Assembly: GCF_000243095.1 (NCBI RefSeq)
Contig: NZ_AHJE01000044.1
Location: 177,634-241,633, forward strand
DNA length: 64,000 nucleotides
Direction: 5' to 3'
From: Cupriavidus basilensis OR16
Lineage (GTDB): Bacteria; Pseudomonadota; Gammaproteobacteria; Burkholderiales; Burkholderiaceae
The position numbers and the translations under genes are program-made. The notes under the pieces were generated by a model. That model worked only from the letters and a program-made list of their open reading frames with translations. It was not told the DNA's origin and made no database searches. This document shows positions 7,653 through 14,971 of this stretch, one piece after another (position 1 is the first letter of the stretch; the number at the start of each line of letters is the position of its first letter).

Positions 7653-9014
7653 ATGGAAAACGAACTCAAACTTGTGGGCGGGGCCATGGTCACGCTCTCG
7701 CTCGCCACCTCGGCCATGATCGTGGTGCCGTTCCTGCAACTCAAGGATGTGCCCGCGCCAGCGGCGCTGGCGCCCTACACCAGCGAGCAGTTGCGCGGGC
7801 GCGAGGTGTATCTCGCCAACGGCTGCATCGCCTGCCATACGCAACAGCCCAGTTCCACCGGCGCTGGCCGTGCCGACGGCGCGCGCGGCTGGGGCCGCCC
7901 GTCCGTGGCGGCGGACTACCACTACGACAGCCCGCCCCTGCTCGGCACCATGCGCACCGGCCCGGACCTGTTCAACATCGGCGTGCGCCAGCCGAGCGCC
8001 GACTGGCACCTGGGCCATCTCTACCAGCCGCGCGCCTATGTGGCGGACAGCATCATGCCCAGCTATCCGTTCCTGTTCGACCTGAAGCCGGAAGGCGCGC
8101 TTGGCAAGAGCGACAAGGTGGTCGCGCTGCCGGGCGGCACGGTGCCGCCCGGCAAGGTGGTGGTGGCCACGCCCCAGGCGCTGGACCTGGTGGCCTACCT
8201 GACCGGCCTGCGCCACACCTACCCGGTGGTGGAGCAGGCGGGTGCAGCCGATGCAGCCGACGCAACCGACGCAGCCCGCCCCCGCCAGGGCGCGCCACGC
8301 TGGCATCCGTTTCGATTGCGCCGTCCGACCCGTTCGGTGCGATCGCTTCTTCTCAACCCAACTCCAGTTCGCCGACGCCGCCCGCGGCCGGAGCGCAAGC
8401 CAGCCAAGATGACCCCCTCGCCAGCCCATAAGACCGAGAACGCCGATCCCGTCGAGCAGCACAACCCGGTGCCCAGGATCGTGCTGGCGCTGGTGTGCGG
8501 CCTGCTGGTCTGGGCCATCAGCTACATCCTGATCGAGCGCGCCGACGGCAGCGCCGCGCTGGGCGACCGGCGCGACCTGGCCGCGCTGGCAGCGCCCGCC
8601 GGGCAGGGCCGCGTGGCCGACGGCAAGCAGTTGTTCGCCGCCAATTGCCAGGCCTGCCACCAGGCCAGCGGACAAGGCATCCCAGGCGTGTTCCCGCCGC
8701 TGGCCGGCTCGCCCTGGGTCAACGACGATCCGGCTCGGCTCGCGCAGATCCTGCTGCACGGCATGACCGGCCCGCTGGACGTGCTCGGGACCACCTACAA
8801 CGGCGCCATGCCGGCCTTTGGCGAGCAGTTCTCCGACCAGGAGATCGCGGCACTGGCCACGCATATCCGCAGCCAGTGGGGGAATGGCGCCGCGCCGGTC
8901 GAGGCCGCGCAGATAGCGGCGGCGCGCGCGGCGTCCGGTGCGCAGCAGGCGCCCTGGCACGGCGGCGACGCGTTGCAGGCGTTCATGAGCGCGGGAGGTG
9001 CCGCCAAGCCATGA
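7653..9014 (+). CDS. CcoO-like monoheme cytochrome c joined to a second c-type cytochrome
   Basis: The open frame gives 453 residues. Residues 1-200 are CcoO-like: an N-terminal anchor helix and GREVYLANGCIACHTQQ with heme site C58-C61-H62. Residues from 253 (an ATG at 8409) look like a separate protein: membrane helix, then heme site C332-C335-H336 and an axial-Met motif YNGAMPAFG, like CcoP. The 50 residues between (8285-8408) are Arg-rich and read poorly, while another frame there gives a natural Ala/Ser/Pro tail ending at 8431. So this is probably two genes merged by an indel. It starts three bases after ccoN stops and overlaps the next gene by ATGA. Both parts should pass electrons to CcoN. 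Confidence 0.75.
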   Translation: MENELKLVGGAMVTLSLATSAMIVVPFLQLKDVPAPAALAPYTSEQLRGREVYLANGCIACHTQQPSSTGAGRADGARGWGRPSVAADYHYDSPPLLGTMRTGPDLFNIGVRQPSADWHLGHLYQPRAYVADSIMPSYPFLFDLKPEGALGKSDKVVALPGGTVPPGKVVVATPQALDLVAYLTGLRHTYPVVEQAGAADAADATDAARPRQGAPRWHPFRLRRPTRSVRSLLLNPTPVRRRRPRPERKPAKMTPSPAHKTENADPVEQHNPVPRIVLALVCGLLVWAISYILIERADGSAALGDRRDLAALAAPAGQGRVADGKQLFAANCQACHQASGQGIPGVFPPLAGSPWVNDDPARLAQILLHGMTGPLDVLGTTYNGAMPAFGEQFSDQEIAALATHIRSQWGNGAAPVEAAQIAAARAASGAQQAPWHGGDALQAFMSAGGAAKP

Positions 9015-9646
9015 CGCGAGCGTGGAGCAGGACGCTGGCGATGGTTGCGCTCGTGCTGGTGTTGGCCGGCGCGGCGGTGTTCGCCACTACGCGCGGGCTG
9101 CGCACGGTCAGCGCCGATGGTGCCCGGCGCCTGGACCTGGCGCGCGCGCCGCGCGTGCTGCCGGCGCTGGCGCTGGTCGACCAGGCGGGCAGTAAGCACG
9201 CGTTCGGCGGCTTGACGGCGCGGGGCAGTGACAGGCCCGTCACGCTGGTGGCCTTCGTCTATACGCAATGCATGGCAATTTGCCGCACCAGCGCGTCGGG
9301 GCAGGCGTGGCTGCAGGCGCAGTTGCGCGAGCGCCGCCTGCAGGACCACGTGCGCCTGCTGACGATCTCCTTCGACCCGGCACGCGATACGCCCTCCGCG
9401 CTGCGGGCCTACGCGCGCACGCTGGGCGCCGATCCTGCCCTGTGGACCTTCGCCACGGTGGCCGAGCCCGCGCGCTTGCGCGGCCTGCTCGATGCCTTCG
9501 GCGTCGTCGTGCTGCCCGATGGGCTGGGCGGCTACTCACACAACGCCGCGCTGTTCCTGGTCGATGCGCAAGGCCTGCTGGCCGCTGCCTACGATGTGGA
9601 GCGGCCCGACCTGGCGCTGGCCGACGTGCTGGGCAGCCGCCTGTGA
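9011..9646 (+). CDS. SCO1/SenC family copper chaperone
   Basis: A 211-residue protein with an N-terminal membrane anchor (residues 8-27) and a thioredoxin-like periplasmic domain. The copper-binding cysteines appear as CMAIC (CxxxC) near residue 95, and the distal ligand as His in GGYSHNAALFLVD. SCO proteins bring copper to oxidase metal centres or act as thiol reductases on them. Its start overlaps the cytochrome gene by four bases and its stop overlaps the next GTG start, so it is translationally coupled within the oxidase operon. A role in maturing the CuB centre of this oxidase is inferred from context. Confidence 0.88.
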   Translation: MTRAWSRTLAMVALVLVLAGAAVFATTRGLRTVSADGARRLDLARAPRVLPALALVDQAGSKHAFGGLTARGSDRPVTLVAFVYTQCMAICRTSASGQAWLQAQLRERRLQDHVRLLTISFDPARDTPSALRAYARTLGADPALWTFATVAEPARLRGLLDAFGVVVLPDGLGGYSHNAALFLVDAQGLLAAAYDVERPDLALADVLGSRL

Positions 9647-10257
9647 AGGCGCGGCAGGCATGCGCGCCAGCGCGCCGCCGGCTCGCGCTCGCGCCGCACT
9701 GGCAAGCCTGGCTTCCCGGCTTGATGCTGGCCGTGGCCGCGCTGTTCCGCCCGTGGCTGGAGGCGAGCATGGTCAGGCATATGGGCCTGGAACTGCCGCT
9801 GCTGGCGCTGGCCGGCTGGTGGGCGGCGCGCTGCGCCGGCCCGCGGCTGGCGGCCTGGCTGGCGCCGTGGAACGCGGCGGGGCTGCCGGGCCTGCTGGCG
9901 GCGTGGTGCATCGTCAGCTACTGGATGCTGCCGGTGGCGCTGGATGAAGCCACGCTGGCGGGCCCCATGGGCATGGCCAAGGTGGCAAGCATGGTGCTCG
10001 CGGGGCTGCTGGCGCGCGCCTCGTGGCAGGCCGCCGGCCCGGTGCTGCAGGGCTTCTTTGTCATCAATGGCGCCTGGATGATGCTGAGCGCCGGGCTGCT
10101 GTACCAGGAGGCGGAATCGCAGCTGTGCAGCACCTACCTGGTCGATGAGCAGCTGGCGGCGGGCCGGGTGCTGGTGCTGTGGGGGCTGGCCTTGCTGGCG
10201 ATGTGGCTGTTTGCCGTGGCCAGCCGGCTAGCGGTGGATCGCGAGCCGGTCGCCTAG
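9643..10257 (+). CDS. Multi-pass membrane protein of the oxidase operon
   Basis: A 204-residue hydrophobic protein with roughly five membrane helices. It starts at GTG overlapping the stop of the SCO gene (GTGA), which fixes the start and indicates coupling. It is rich in Trp, including WCIVSYWMLPVALDEA and WQAAGPVLQGFFVINGAWMM. I do not recognise a named family with confidence; by position it is likely an accessory or assembly protein for the cbb3-like oxidase, perhaps related to CtaG-like factors, but that is inference from operon membership only. It is the last gene of the operon. Confidence 0.7.
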   Translation: MKARQACAPARRRLALAPHWQAWLPGLMLAVAALFRPWLEASMVRHMGLELPLLALAGWWAARCAGPRLAAWLAPWNAAGLPGLLAAWCIVSYWMLPVALDEATLAGPMGMAKVASMVLAGLLARASWQAAGPVLQGFFVINGAWMMLSAGLLYQEAESQLCSTYLVDEQLAAGRVLVLWGLALLAMWLFAVASRLAVDREPVA

Positions 10258-10691
10258 GCTCGCACGGCCGCCGGCGAACCGGACAGCATTGCCATGCGAA
10301 TTGGCGTGGTGTAACGTTACGCAGTCCTCCGGGACCCGGGTGGTGATTGGTTTCTCCGCCCCAGCCTGCCTACGGATTCCCATGCATCACGCTGCGCACA
10401 ACCCCTTTGCCGCCATCGCGACCCGTCCGGGCGCGGCGCGGCCGTGCGCCGCCTTCGTAACGCTCGTAACGCTCGTATCGCTCGCACCGCCTGTCACTTC
10501 CGCGCCGCGCACGCGGGCCGGCCTTGCGCCGCCGCCCCCAGCCGTGCTGGGCTGATCGTCAGCCCGTCTTTTTTCGGCGTCTTCCTTCTTCGGCTGGTTC
10601 CCGCCTGATGCCAGGGCGCATTCGTGTGCGCGCGGTGTCAGTGTGCCCGGGGCACGCCGGAGTTTCCGGATTACCGTGACAGGTGAAACTC
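10258..10691. other. Intergenic region after the oxidase operon
   Basis: About 430 bp with no supported gene. An 88-codon frame at 10289-10555 exists but has Pro/Thr/Ala-rich content. A run of 9-bp units CGTAACGCT (two exact, one variant) lies at about 10456-10482. The right end carries the leader of the DMT exporter with AGGTGA as ribosome-binding site. Confidence 0.4.
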
Positions 10692-11558
10692 ATGGATTTG
10701 AACAAGAACGCACTGAGCGCGCATGGCTCGACCACGCTCTTCGTGCTGCTATGGAGCAGTGGCGCCATCTTTGCGCGCCTCGGGCTGGAATACGCTTCTG
10801 CTTTTGCCTTGCTGGCCGCGCGCTTCGGGCTGGCGCTGGCCGTGCTGCTGGTACTTGCCGCCTGGCGGCGGCGCTGGCTGCCGGAGCCCGGCACGCGCTG
10901 GCAGGTGGTCTGCGCAGGGCTGTTGCTGACCGGCGCGTACTCGATCTTCTACCTGCTGGCGCTGGCGCGCGGCATGACGCCGGGCGTGCTGGCCACGCTG
11001 CTTGGCGTGCAGCCGATCCTGACCTTGCTGCTGGTGGAGCGGCGCTTTTCCGCGCGCCGGCTGGCAGGCCTGGCGGTGGCGTTGGGCGGGCTGGCGCTGG
11101 TGGTCTACCAGGGCATCGGGATGGCGCGGATCTCGCCGCTGGGCATGGGCTTCGCGCTCTGCGCGCTGGCGTGCATGACGATCGGGGCGATCCTGCAAAA
11201 ACGCATCCGGCAAGCACCGCTGGACGTGATGCCGTTGCAATACGGCGCGGGCCTGGCGCTGTGCCTGCTGTTCGTGCCGTTCCAGCCGATGGCGGTGGCG
11301 CCCACGGCGGGCTTCGTGCTGTCGCTGGGATGGCTCGCGCTGGTGATTTCGGTGGGCGCGACGCTGCTGCTCTACCGGCTGATCCAGGCAGGCAACCTGG
11401 TCAATGTCACCAGCCTGTTCTACCTGGTGCCGGCCGTGACCGCGCTCATGGATTACCTGTTCCTGGGCAATCGCCTTGCCGCGCTGAGCCTGGCCGGCAT
11501 GGTGGCGATCGTGCTCGGGCTGGTGCTGGTGTTCAGCCAGAAAGCACTCGCGCGATAG
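10692..11558 (+). CDS. DMT superfamily (EamA) transporter
   Basis: A 288-residue inner-membrane protein with ten predicted helices in two EamA repeats (about 10-135 and 150-285). Features include FVLLWSSGAIFARLGLEYAS at the start and PAVTALMDYLFLGNRLA in the second half, typical of drug/metabolite exporters. Substrate unknown; relatives export amino acids or metabolites. ATG 10692 is chosen because AGGTGA sits five bases ahead; an in-frame GTG nine bases earlier overlaps that site. It is convergent with the HAD-like gene, whose nominal frame overlaps its last 26 bases. Confidence 0.88.
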   Translation: MDLNKNALSAHGSTTLFVLLWSSGAIFARLGLEYASAFALLAARFGLALAVLLVLAAWRRRWLPEPGTRWQVVCAGLLLTGAYSIFYLLALARGMTPGVLATLLGVQPILTLLLVERRFSARRLAGLAVALGGLALVVYQGIGMARISPLGMGFALCALACMTIGAILQKRIRQAPLDVMPLQYGAGLALCLLFVPFQPMAVAPTAGFVLSLGWLALVISVGATLLLYRLIQAGNLVNVTSLFYLVPAVTALMDYLFLGNRLAALSLAGMVAIVLGLVLVFSQKALAR

Positions 11559-12294
11559 CCCGGTAGCCTGGAAGCAGAACCGGCCGCGTTCGCGCCGTTT
11601 TGGCGTGAACGCGGCCGGAGCCGGCTCGCGATGCAGCGCAGCGTATCAGGCGTGCGCCAGCACGGTTTCCGCGCGCTGCGCCGGCAACACGAGCGCCGGC
11701 ACGGATGGCAACAGCGGCGCGGCAACGGTGCCACCTCGAAGCGCGCGGGCGCTCCTTCGCCAGGCGGCGCAGCCGCTGCAGACGGGCCTCGAGGCCCGCA
11801 TCGGGCTGGGTGTCGAGGCACAGGGTGGACGGGCATGCCACGCCGAGCATGTTCAGCGCCTGCTTGAAGTTGGCCGGCGTCAGGCCCTCGGCCGGATTCA
11901 CGCTGACCAGGTGCGGCAGCAGGTGCGCATATTGTGGATCCTGCATCGATGCCGAGTCGCAGCTCAGAATGGCAAAGGCTTGCGGTGCCGGACGGTGCGC
12001 GAAGTAGGCCGCAATGCGCGCGGCATGGCCGCCGGGCACGTCGGGGGTCATGCCTTCCACCTGCAGGTCGAGCTGCTGCAGGATGGCGGCGGGAACGCCG
12101 CGGCGCCATCCCTCCGATACCACCACGCGGGCACCCGCCAGGCCGAACAGGCGCCGCACGAAACCGAGCGCGACGGGATCGAAGAAGCGGACGTCGCGCA
12201 GGGTGCCGGTATCGGGAATTCCGCCCAGCCGAGCCTCGGAGCGGCTCGAGTAGAGGACACCGGGGACGTCAAGCATGATGAGGCGTTCGGACAT
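11533..12294 (-). CDS. HAD-domain-like protein, C-terminus probably frameshifted
   Basis: The 253-residue frame begins MSERLIMLDVPGVLYSSRSE and contains FDPVALGFVRRLFGLAGARV and VVVSEGWRRG, like the HAD domain found with nucleic-acid repair proteins. The catalytic DxD is altered to DVP, so phosphatase activity is doubtful. After about residue 180 the frame becomes Arg/Ala-rich. In another frame the same DNA reads ALRGGTVAAPLLPSVPAL and ends HA-stop at 11646, a far more natural end. An indel near 11745-11760 is therefore likely and the intended protein would be about 215 residues. Real gene, uncertain C-terminus and unknown role. Confidence 0.65.
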   Translation of the reverse strand: MSERLIMLDVPGVLYSSRSEARLGGIPDTGTLRDVRFFDPVALGFVRRLFGLAGARVVVSEGWRRGVPAAILQQLDLQVEGMTPDVPGGHAARIAAYFAHRPAPQAFAILSCDSASMQDPQYAHLLPHLVSVNPAEGLTPANFKQALNMLGVACPSTLCLDTQPDAGLEARLQRLRRLAKERPRASRWHRCRAAVAIRAGARVAGAARGNRAGARLIRCAASRAGSGRVHAKTARTRPVLLPGYRAIARVLSG

Positions 12295-12448
12295 GATTTC
12301 CTATTGGGTTGCAGCGCCGGGTTTCAGCGCCGGTTGGCACGTTTGAAGATTACGACGCATCCGAGGAAATCTGGAGGGGCGGGAAGTGCCTAAGTTGCAA
12401 CATATCTGTAACTTGAGATGCGGCTTCGTAAAAATCAGCGATTCGCCC

Positions 12449-12481
12449 GGCCTAGTTGTTTCGGCGGGAAACAATTAGGCC
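12449..12481 (-). terminator. Hairpin downstream of the GNAT gene
   Basis: Arms GGCCTAGTTGTTTC (12449-12462) and GAAACAATTAGGCC (12468-12481) pair with one G-T mismatch around a five-base loop. It lies about 50 bases beyond the stop of the leftward GNAT gene. There is no T-run in that direction, so it may be an mRNA 3' stabiliser or a repeat and not a classical terminator. Confidence 0.4.
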
Positions 12482-12528
12482 GGCCCCATCCGATCTTCAG
12501 GCGGCCCGCATACGGCGCCTGCGCGGCC

Positions 12529-13149
12529 TCACAACATGCCGGTGGCTGCCGCCAGCCGCGCGATGCTCCAGCCCTTGCCCAGCAGGATCATCCGGGTGTG
12601 CAGGTCGTCGTGCACGTCGCCGCTGACCGCCTGCCCGAGATAGGTCAGCGTCTTGTAGCGCAGATCCACATAACCGAGCTCATAGTCCTTCGACAGCGAA
12701 TGCCACAAGGCATTGGCGCCGGTGGACTGGCGCGCGCCGGTCATCAGGCAAAGCCCGGCATCCAGCCCCCAGCGGTAGATCGCGGTGGCCAGTCCACGGC
12801 GCTGGTAGGCCGTCTCGTACTTGGAGTGCGGCGCGCGCACGTAACGGTCCGCGCGCCGTCCCACCTCGATCAGGCGGTTGAATACCGTGTAGCCGGCCAG
12901 GCGCTTGCGTGCCACGTCCTCCACATAGACGTAGTATTCGCCGTCTGCCTCGCGGTAGCGGATCACCAGCCCGGGCGAGCCGGTGGCGATGGCCGGGATG
13001 CCGTGAAGACGATCGCCCGGCCGGTGCAGGCGGCCGTAGATGGAGCCGAACTCCTGGTCGAGCTCGGCGGGGCGGTGGCTGACATCGATGCGCAGCTCGT
13101 GCTTGCGCGCGAGCCACGGGTGCGCCGTGGCCGGCGCCATGATGGACAT
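12529..13149 (-). CDS. GNAT-fold acyltransferase-like protein
   Basis: A 206-residue protein without signal or membrane segments. The core has VEDVARKRLAGYTVFNRLIE followed by QRRGLATAIYRWGLDAGLC, matching the acyl-CoA-binding motif A (Q/RxxGxG/A) of GNAT or N-acyl amino acid synthase-like enzymes, then an Asn-Ala-Leu-Trp segment in the usual motif B area. Substrate unknown; it could acylate a small molecule or a protein such as its neighbours. The ATG has GGGAG eight bases ahead. It is the last gene of a leftward unit of four that includes two tiny membrane peptides and a hexad-repeat protein. A hairpin follows it. Confidence 0.72.
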   Translation of the reverse strand: MSIMAPATAHPWLARKHELRIDVSHRPAELDQEFGSIYGRLHRPGDRLHGIPAIATGSPGLVIRYREADGEYYVYVEDVARKRLAGYTVFNRLIEVGRRADRYVRAPHSKYETAYQRRGLATAIYRWGLDAGLCLMTGARQSTGANALWHSLSKDYELGYVDLRYKTLTYLGQAVSGDVHDDLHTRMILLGKGWSIARLAAATGML

Positions 13150-13173
13150 GTCGTTCTCCCGGAGGCGCGGCGC

Positions 13174-13260
13174 TTACACCGGCATGTGCTGGAAGCCCCG
13201 TGCCAGGGCGAACACCACGACCATGAAGAAGACCAGGACCAGCAGGATTTTGTAGAACAT
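13174..13260 (-). CDS. 28-residue single-helix membrane peptide (B)
   Basis: A very short gene encoding Met-Phe-Tyr-Lys, then the helix ILLVLVFFMVVVFALA, then a short basic tail with His-Met-Pro-Val. GGGAGA lies six bases before the ATG, like the sites before its neighbours. It sits 24 bp upstream of the GNAT gene and 78 bp after the repeat protein, all leftward. Size and shape recall small membrane regulators or toxins of type I systems, but no antisense RNA is visible. Function unknown. Support is the ribosome-binding site, the perfect helix and the operon setting. Confidence 0.6.
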   Translation of the reverse strand: MFYKILLVLVFFMVVVFALARGFQHMPV

Positions 13261-13338
13261 CGCTTATCTCCCAAGTGAAAGTGAAGGTGAGAATGGTGAA
13301 GACGGTAAAGAAACAAGGGCAAGGCGGAGGGCGGCCTC

Positions 13339-14211
13339 TCAGCGCATGGCAGGTTCCTCCCACCATCCGCTCACCAGCCCCTCGGGCTTGCGCGCCGCCA
13401 GCACCTTTGCGCTCGCCGGCCACGCGTCGACCCTCACATCCAGCCCGGCGTACACGCCGTAGCCACTGCCCGCGCGGATCTCGTCGCGCGCCTGCAAGCC
13501 TTCGCCGGCCTTGATGGCGCATTCGGCAACAATGGCCTCGAGCGCCTTGATGCCCCAGCCGGCCTCCAGGTGCATGCCGCAGCGAATGGAGGCGCCACAC
13601 TCGATGCCGTGGCCGGCGCGCACGGTGTGGCGCGCGTCGATGACGCCGCCGGCGCGGATGCTCTTGCCGCAGTGAATGGCCGCTTGCCCGATCAGGTCCT
13701 GCCCGACCACCGCGCTGCCGGCGAGCGCGATCTTGCCGCCGCACAGCACATCCCAGCCGGCCTTGAGGTTGCCGCCGCCGGTGAGCGCGTCCTGCACGTC
13801 GATGCCCCATGCGGCCTTGATGTCGCCGCCCGCTTCGAGCACGCCGCCGCTGTGGATGCCGCCGGCCGCCGCGAGGCTGTCACCGGCCACGATGGCCCGG
13901 CCTGCGCGCATGCCGCCGCCGGCATGGATGCTGCCCCCGGCGCGCAGCGTGGTGCCGACGTCGATGCAGCCGCGCACCACCAGCGAGCCGGCAAAGACCA
14001 CGGCATCGGCGTCGATGCTGTCCACGGCGAGTACGGCGTCGGTAGGGCCGAACTGCGTCAGCAGCCAGCAGGCATCGTCAACGCGGCCGTCATTGACGAG
14101 GGTGTCGAGCAGGTGCTGGTAGTCGCTGCCGCCCTGGCGGTTGCGGACGAACCAGCGGTAGCCATCGGCGCAGGGGCGCTTGGCTTTGACAAAATTCTTG
14201 GTGAGCTCCAT
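13339..14211 (-). CDS. Glycine-rich hexad-repeat (beta-helix/bactofilin-like) protein
   Basis: A 290-residue soluble protein. Residues 1-60 form an alpha-helical head with aromatic residues (YRWFVRNRQGGSDYQHLL). Residues about 65-265 are a continuous run of roughly six-residue units of the form (A/G)-G-x-I/L-x-A, for instance GGSIHAGGGMRAGRAIVAG and GGDIKAAWGIDV, as in parallel beta-helix or bactofilin-type polymerising proteins. The C-terminus is short, ending WWEEPAMR. I do not recognise a named family. It may form a filament or scaffold at the membrane with the two small peptides encoded around it. No clear ribosome-binding site precedes its ATG, so coupling to the upstream peptide gene is possible. 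Confidence 0.75.
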   Translation of the reverse strand: MELTKNFVKAKRPCADGYRWFVRNRQGGSDYQHLLDTLVNDGRVDDACWLLTQFGPTDAVLAVDSIDADAVVFAGSLVVRGCIDVGTTLRAGGSIHAGGGMRAGRAIVAGDSLAAAGGIHSGGVLEAGGDIKAAWGIDVQDALTGGGNLKAGWDVLCGGKIALAGSAVVGQDLIGQAAIHCGKSIRAGGVIDARHTVRAGHGIECGASIRCGMHLEAGWGIKALEAIVAECAIKAGEGLQARDEIRAGSGYGVYAGLDVRVDAWPASAKVLAARKPEGLVSGWWEEPAMR

Positions 14212-14314
14212 GGCGATGAAGGCGTGCGAAGTGAATGCCGCGAACGCGCCGCGGCAGGAAAAAGGGGTGCAAGGCCATGACGAGGCAACGGCTAAGCCGC
14301 TGCCCCGCGCTCAA

Positions 14315-14395
14315 TCAGAGATTGATGAGAAAGTAGACGACGGCGACGGTGCCGATCGCACAGAGGGTCTTGTGATAGATCGAAGACGAAGACAT
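14315..14395 (-). CDS. 26-residue single-helix membrane peptide (A)
   Basis: A tiny gene encoding Met-Ser4-Ile-Tyr-His-Lys followed by the helix TLCAIGTVAVVYFLINL and a stop. A GGGAGA site lies six bases ahead of the ATG. It is the first gene of the leftward unit and is about 100 bp from the repeat protein. It has no sequence similarity to peptide B beyond the single helix and start context. Function unknown; a membrane anchor or regulator is a guess. Confidence 0.55.
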   Translation of the reverse strand: MSSSSIYHKTLCAIGTVAVVYFLINL

Positions 14396-14454
14396 GGCTT
14401 TTCTCCCAGGTTGCACATTGGACAAGGGGCGCGACGCGCGCCCTCAGGCAAAGT

Positions 14455-14508
14455 GCCGTGCGGGGAAAGTCAGGACCTGGCTGGTGTGTCCTGGTTTCCC
14501 CGCACGGC
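14455..14508 (-). promoter_or_regulatory. Long hairpin in the leader of the small-peptide unit
   Basis: GCCGTGCGGGGAAA at 14455-14468 is exactly repaired by TTTCCCCGCACGGC at 14495-14508. Inside, CAGGAC (14471-14476) pairs with GTCCTG (14488-14493), so the stem reaches about 20 bp around an 11-base loop. It lies 60 bp upstream of the ATG of peptide A. It may be a leader-RNA regulatory stem, a protein-binding palindrome, or the end of an older transcript. Confidence 0.55.
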
Positions 14509-14784
14509 CTGGAAAAGCACGGCGGCGAAACCATAGGTGTTGACCGCGGCCGGTGTGGCGCGGAGCGAGCGCACGCCGCCCTTGGCCGCGCACGCACGCG
14601 TCGACACCGCATGCATGGCATGGCGGCGGACTGCGTTGCGGTGCGGGACTAGGAGCATGTGGTCTCGAATGAAGGAGAGGAGGAGGGAAATCCTGGCAAG
14701 CGTGCTGCCGTTTTTTGAGGCAGCACATACTCTTATGCCATATTGGATGGGGCTTGTCCAGCTAGCCTCCCCTCGCGGGCGGCG

Positions 14785-14913
14785 GTGAAGGAGGTTGCCT
14801 TCTGCGTCGCGGGCGGCGAGATCACGGGCCTGCTGGGGCCCAATGGGGCCGGTTGTTCACGCTGCTGGCGATCTGGCGCCTTGACTGGGAGGAGCCGGCA
14901 GGCTAGCGCTTGA
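14785..14913 (+). pseudogene. ABC transporter ATP-binding gene fragment
   Basis: A 42-codon stretch reads VKEVAFCVAGGEITGLLGPNGAG, ending at the glycines of a Walker A motif where Lys-Thr-Thr should follow, and then continues in unrelated residues to a stop at 14913. This is the N-terminal part of an NatA-type ABC ATPase. There is no upstream start region and no rest of the gene, so it is a remnant left by deletion. Confidence 0.6.
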
Positions 14914-14971
14914 GTGTCCGGCCGCGCTCCACCTCCTAGAATGAAGGCGCCCTGTCCTCAACGGAGATCCC

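Larger units (their letters stand above)
14396..14971. other. Intergenic region upstream of the small-peptide unit
   Basis: About 575 bp. It holds a GC hairpin at 14427-14443 (GGGCGCG-ACG-CGCGCCC), the long hairpin at 14455-14508, and, on the plus strand at 14785-14913, a fragment of an ABC ATPase gene. Other open frames have skewed Arg/Ala composition and are not supported. The promoter of the leftward unit should lie between 14510 and 14760, where AT content rises (for example around 14705-14750). Confidence 0.45.

Noticed and set aside
10289..10555. 88-codon frame with a signal-like stretch after the oxidase operon
   Set aside because: Repeat-driven Thr/Leu/Val run, no ribosome-binding site and Pro-rich end; no evidence for a product.
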